Assembly: GCF_002937115.1 (NCBI RefSeq) | Contig: NZ_NHRY01000272.1 | Span: 1-64,000 of the forward strand | Source: Rhodopila globiformis | GTDB lineage: Bacteria > Pseudomonadota > Alphaproteobacteria > Acetobacterales > Acetobacteraceae | Reading direction: 5' to 3' | Length of the DNA stretch: 64,000 bases | Part shown: piece after piece, positions 60,828 to 64,000 of the stretch | How the letters are laid out: every line of letters begins with the position of its first letter | Position numbering within the stretch: position 1 is the stretch's first letter | The notes under the pieces: generated by a model | Databases searched by the model: none | What the model saw: the letters and a program-made list of their open reading frames with translations, nothing else | Told to the model about the DNA's origin: nothing | Translations under genes and position numbers: made by a program

Positions 60828-63167
60828 TCAGGCACGAGCCTCCGCCGATGCATCGTCCGTCGATCCGGGCATGCTGCCGTTGCCCTCCGCGCACCACGTC
60901 CGCCAGGCATGTCGCAGCGCTGCCCCCAGGTTCTTGCCGAACCGCGGCGCGTCGCACAGCGGGCTGCGCCGCACCTGCTCCCGCAGGGCCGCCCGCAGGC
61001 TGGCCAGCGCCGGCAGGTCCGCGGCGCGGGCGGCCGCCATTTCGATGTATGCCTCGACCGAGTCCGTCACCCAGTCGGCCAGCCCGGCGTTGCTCATGTG
61101 GCTGAGGGAGTGCCGCGCGGCGAAGAACTCGCCTGGCAGCGTGATCGTCGGCACGCCCATCCACAGCGCCTCGCAGGTGGTCAGGCCGCCGGAATAGGGG
61201 AACGGGTCGAGCACGATGTCGATGTCGCCATATTCGCCCAGGAACGTCCGGTGCCCGGACGGTCCCCGCAGGTCCAGCCGGTGCGCGGCGATCCCGTGGT
61301 CCGCGAAGGCGGCGCGCAGCCGATCGGCGGTGGTGGTTTCGCTGAGTTGCTGGGTCTTCAGCACCAGCCGGGCGTCGGGAATGCGCCGCAGGATCGCCGC
61401 CCAGGTGTCGATCACCCGTGGCGTGATTTTCGCCAGGTTGTTGAAGCAGCCGAAGGTGACGTGGCCGTTGGCCAGCGCCGGCAGCGGCACCACGTCCGGC
61501 GCGTGCGGCGGCGGGCTATAGCAGACATAGCCGTCGGCCAGGCGCAGCAGCCGCTCGCTGTACAGCGGCTCGAACCCGCCCGGCGTCTCCCACCGGTCGG
61601 TCAGGAACCAGTCCATCTCCGGCAGGCCGGTGCTGTGCGCCTGCATGCCGACCCACTTGATCTGCACCGGGGCCAGGCGGTTGGCGCAGGCGGTCATGCG
61701 GCCAGCCTCGCCGTAGCCGCCCAGGTCGAGCAGGATGTCGATCCCCCGCTCCCGCGCCGCCTCGGCCAGGGCGGTATCGCTCAGGGCGTCGATGTCCACC
61801 CACGCCTGCGCCACCGCGCGGAACCGGCGGGCGATCGGGTCCGTGGCCGTCGTGTTCTGCGACAGGCACACCACGCTGAAGGCCCGCGGATCGAGCGTCT
61901 CGATCCCGGCCACGGTCAGCCAGCCAACCGGATGCGACCGCAGCGAGCCGGACAACAGCCCCACTGTCAGCGGGCGCTCCGGTTCGGGCGTGTTGGCGAA
62001 AGGCGGAACGGTCGTCCGCGGCAGGCGCGTGGCGCAGGCCCGCGCCGCCGCCAAAAGTTCCGTGCCGGTAGTGGCATCGCGGTACGGCAAGGTGTTGCAC
62101 AGGGAACGCCGCGGCATCACCGATTCGGGGCCGAGATCGATGGCGCGCCGGGATATCGCCACCGCCTCTTCCTGAAGGCCGAGATAGACGGTGGCATTAG
62201 CGAGGTTGCTCAGCACCGCGCTGTCCGGCCCGATCGTATCGGCCGCTTCCTGGAGCAGCTCGTGGGCCTCGACATAACGCTGGCTGCGCAGCAGCACCGC
62301 GCCCAGGTCGTTGCGCATCCAGGCATTGTCTGGCGCCAGGTCCATCAGCCGGCGCAGCGTCGCCTCGGACTCCCGCAAGCGGGTAGTTCGGCACAGCAGC
62401 GACGCCAGCAACGACAGTGGCAGCACCGCATCGGGCGCCAGCGCGACGGCGGCTTCCAGTGCGTCGATCGCCTCTGGCCGCCGTCCCAGCCGCTCCAGCA
62501 ACAAGCCGCGGCCAAGCTGGGCTGCCAGATTGAGCGGGTCCTGCTCTCCCGCCACTGTCAAGCGTGCCAGTTCCGCCTCGGCCTCACCAGCCTTGACGGC
62601 AACCTCCACGTTGTTCAGCACGTACTCAGGCGTTGTCGGCTTCAGCGTCTGCGCCCGGACGAAGGCGGTCAGTGCCCGCTTCGGATCGCCGCCAGCCAGG
62701 AAGGCCAGGCCGAGCGCGTTCCAGGCCTCGGCATCGTCGGGCGCGACGCCGCAGCCGCGCAGCAGCAGGTCGCGCGCCTCCTCCGCCTGGCCACGCTGCA
62801 GCAGCATGGCGCCGAGCGCGACCAGCGCCTCCCGCCGGACCGGGTTCAGCGCCAGCACCTGGCGATAGGCGTCCTCGGCCTGCTCCATGTCATCGACGGC
62901 GCGGTAGCTTTCCGCCAGGCGCAGCAGCGGTTCGTCCCAGTCCGGCAGCCGGACCGCCACGTTGCGCATCAAGGTGCGGGCGTAGCCGCGGTCGCCGGCG
63001 CGGTCCTCGGCGATCGCCAGGTTCAGCAGCGTTGCCGGGGGCGCCTCGCCGCATGCCAGCGCCAGGCGCAGCGGCGCCAGGGCTTCCTGAAACCGGCCAT
63101 CCGCCAGCAGCGCGACGCCGGCGGCCGCGTGCGCCGCGCCGCCGTGGGGCAGGACGTCAATCGTCAT
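60828..63167 (-). CDS. TPR protein with OGT/SPINDLY-like glycosyltransferase
   Basis: Protein of 779 residues: about ten TPR repeats (residues 15-350) and a C-terminal GT41-type catalytic region. PLTVGLLSGSLRSHPVGWL (about 400-418) has the conserved His of OGT. FGCFNNLAKITPRVIDTWAA matches the F-x-x-F-N-x-x-x-K-x-x-P motif, and DPFPYSGGLTTCEALWMGVP then TITLPGEFF matches the UDP-binding end. Bacterial relatives modify flagellin or adhesins; FlbA-type roles in flagellin are known in other alphaproteobacteria, so flagellin glycosylation is a reasonable guess. The start overlaps the end of the methyltransferase gene by 11 bases. Confidence 0.88.
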   Translation of the reverse strand: MTIDVLPHGGAAHAAAGVALLADGRFQEALAPLRLALACGEAPPATLLNLAIAEDRAGDRGYARTLMRNVAVRLPDWDEPLLRLAESYRAVDDMEQAEDAYRQVLALNPVRREALVALGAMLLQRGQAEEARDLLLRGCGVAPDDAEAWNALGLAFLAGGDPKRALTAFVRAQTLKPTTPEYVLNNVEVAVKAGEAEAELARLTVAGEQDPLNLAAQLGRGLLLERLGRRPEAIDALEAAVALAPDAVLPLSLLASLLCRTTRLRESEATLRRLMDLAPDNAWMRNDLGAVLLRSQRYVEAHELLQEAADTIGPDSAVLSNLANATVYLGLQEEAVAISRRAIDLGPESVMPRRSLCNTLPYRDATTGTELLAAARACATRLPRTTVPPFANTPEPERPLTVGLLSGSLRSHPVGWLTVAGIETLDPRAFSVVCLSQNTTATDPIARRFRAVAQAWVDIDALSDTALAEAARERGIDILLDLGGYGEAGRMTACANRLAPVQIKWVGMQAHSTGLPEMDWFLTDRWETPGGFEPLYSERLLRLADGYVCYSPPPHAPDVVPLPALANGHVTFGCFNNLAKITPRVIDTWAAILRRIPDARLVLKTQQLSETTTADRLRAAFADHGIAAHRLDLRGPSGHRTFLGEYGDIDIVLDPFPYSGGLTTCEALWMGVPTITLPGEFFAARHSLSHMSNAGLADWVTDSVEAYIEMAAARAADLPALASLRAALREQVRRSPLCDAPRFGKNLGAALRHAWRTWCAEGNGSMPGSTDDASAEARA

Positions 63168-64000
63168 GGCGGATGGTCTCCAGTGTCACCACGATTCCGG
63201 GGACAGGGACCCCCGATTCCTGCCGTGCCGCCAAGCGAGCGGAGCGCACGACGCGGAACCCGGCGGCGATGGCGGCCTCGTGCACGTAGGTCGCGGCATG
63301 GGCGTAGCGGCCCAGCTGTTGCAGCGCCCAGTTTCCGTCGCCGGGCACCCCGCCGTCGCGATCCGGCAGCAGTTCCTCGACCGAGAACACGAACCAGCCG
63401 CCCGGCAGCAGCCGCGCCTGCACCAGCGCCAGGATCTCCTCCAGCGCGCCAAAGTAGCATAACATGTCGGCGGCCAGGATCAGCGGCCAGCGCTGCGGGT
63501 GCGCCGTCAGATCGGCGATGACGTCGGCCTCGCGCAGCTCGTCGTAGATCTTCTTGGCGCGGGCATAATCGAGCATGCAACGCGACAGATCGACGCCGGT
63601 GAAAGGCCCCATCGGCAGGTCGTTGATGGCGACAGCTGCCAGCCCGGTCCCACAGCCGAGGTCGAGGACCGGGCCGACCGGCTGCCCGGCGGCGATCTTC
63701 GGATGCGCCAGCAACGCTTGGCGGATTGCGCCGGGGATACTGTAGCCGAGCGAAAGCAGGTTCGCTTCGAACCGGCTGGCATAGCCGTCGAACACCGCCC
63801 GGACGTAGCTCTCGGGCGCGCGGCTTGCCATGGGCAAGGCGCCGGACGCCATCACCAGGTGCCGCACATAGGGATCGTCCGGGCCGAGCTTGTAGGCTTC
63901 CTGATAGGCCACGGCGGCGTCCTGATGACGGCCGAGGCTGGACAGCGCGTGGCCCTTCATGCCGAAGGTGCAGGCATCGGCAATGCCCTGCCGGCGTGCC
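63157..64000 (-). CDS. TPR-methyltransferase, 5' end beyond window
   Basis: At least 281 residues; the frame is open to the window edge, so the true start is outside. The N-terminal part has TPR-like helices (GIADACTFGMKGHALSSLGR, QDAAVAYQEAYKLGPDDPYV). The linker has ESYVRAVFDGYASRFEANLL, typical of TPR-linked methyltransferases. The SAM-binding core is PVGPVLDLGCGTGLAAVAIN (motif I), followed by FTGVDLSRCMLDYARAKKIY, LILAADMLCYFGALEEILAL and GGWFVFSVEELL. It overlaps the OGT-like gene by 11 bases and is likely co-translated with it; it may modify the glycan or protein that enzyme acts on. Confidence 0.85.
   Translation of the reverse strand, partial: ARRQGIADACTFGMKGHALSSLGRHQDAAVAYQEAYKLGPDDPYVRHLVMASGALPMASRAPESYVRAVFDGYASRFEANLLSLGYSIPGAIRQALLAHPKIAAGQPVGPVLDLGCGTGLAAVAINDLPMGPFTGVDLSRCMLDYARAKKIYDELREADVIADLTAHPQRWPLILAADMLCYFGALEEILALVQARLLPGGWFVFSVEELLPDRDGGVPGDGNWALQQLGRYAHAATYVHEAAIAAGFRVVRSARLAARQESGVPVPGIVVTLETIRHDD

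Overview
The window is GC-rich alphaproteobacterial chromosome, most likely from a flagellated member of the Acetobacteraceae/Rhodospirillales. This is inferred from gene content: an FlbD-type flagellar regulator next to flhA and fliN, a DksA with a single zinc-finger cysteine, the membrane ferritin MbfA, a bacterial SUV3-type helicase, a DUF815 ATPase divergent from yajC, and a 5S rRNA followed by the start of a tRNA-fMet. No plasmid, prophage or CRISPR signal is visible.

Layout. 1-130: end of an rRNA operon (5S 3' end, then a tRNA-fMet broken after 18 bases). 0.5-6.3 kb: SUV3-like helicase, DEDDh exonuclease, small heat-shock protein and Lon. 6.5-9.3 kb: TypA, a repeat cluster, a candidate 6S RNA and zapA. 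9.4-10.6 kb: IS701-family transposase. 10.7-15.9 kb: esterase and thiolase, a DHA2 exporter, DUF815 ATPase, YajC. 16.2-19.5 kb: four consecutive envelope genes (small exported protein, CxxCH lipoprotein, MlaA, Omp85-like barrel). 19.6-25.8 kb: two amidohydrolases, MbfA behind a Fur-like box, an unknown protein, RidA-like protein and acyl-CoA synthetase. 25.8-27.9 kb: an atypical patch with a methyltransferase and a MITE-like element. 27.9-32.8 kb: flagellar genes flhA, flbD, fliN, fliG. 33.0-39.9 kb: bcp, glnE and an AsmA/YhdP-like giant. 40.1-42.6 kb: flgN-like, flgJ and flgI behind a consensus sigma-54 promoter, and divergent dksA. 42.9-55.3 kb: accessory metabolism and transport (hydrolases, MaoC protein, two GMC oxidoreductases, adenosine kinase-like sugar kinase, enolase-superfamily enzyme, ABC binding protein, DctA). 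55.4-64 kb: FAH-family hydrolase, ExoIII, an OprB-type porin behind a Fur-like box, a Ni/Co transporter under a cobalamin riboswitch, a TPR/OGT-like glycosyltransferase, and a TPR-methyltransferase cut by the window edge.

Most intergenic regions carry palindromic repeats. There are at least three related families (BIME-like pairs of GGCCGGGACACGCCC, a 28-30 bp perfect hairpin built on GGCCCGGACAAGCCGGGCC, and a GGTGGGCGxAGGCCC family), plus an approximately 88-bp non-palindromic module present three times. One copy of that module has replaced the 3' end of bcp, so the peroxiredoxin reads into repeat DNA. Two other repeat types, short inverted-repeat (MITE-like) elements, occur near 48.1 and 49.6 kb.

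Functionally, FlbD (27.9-32.8 kb cluster) is the expected activator of the sigma-54 promoter at flgI (41.9 kb). Metal homeostasis is represented three times (MbfA, the Fur-box porin, the B12-controlled Ni/Co permease). The clearest oddities are the truncated tRNA-fMet, the bcp read-through, the missing fliH between fliG and fliN, and the perfect long hairpins between genes.
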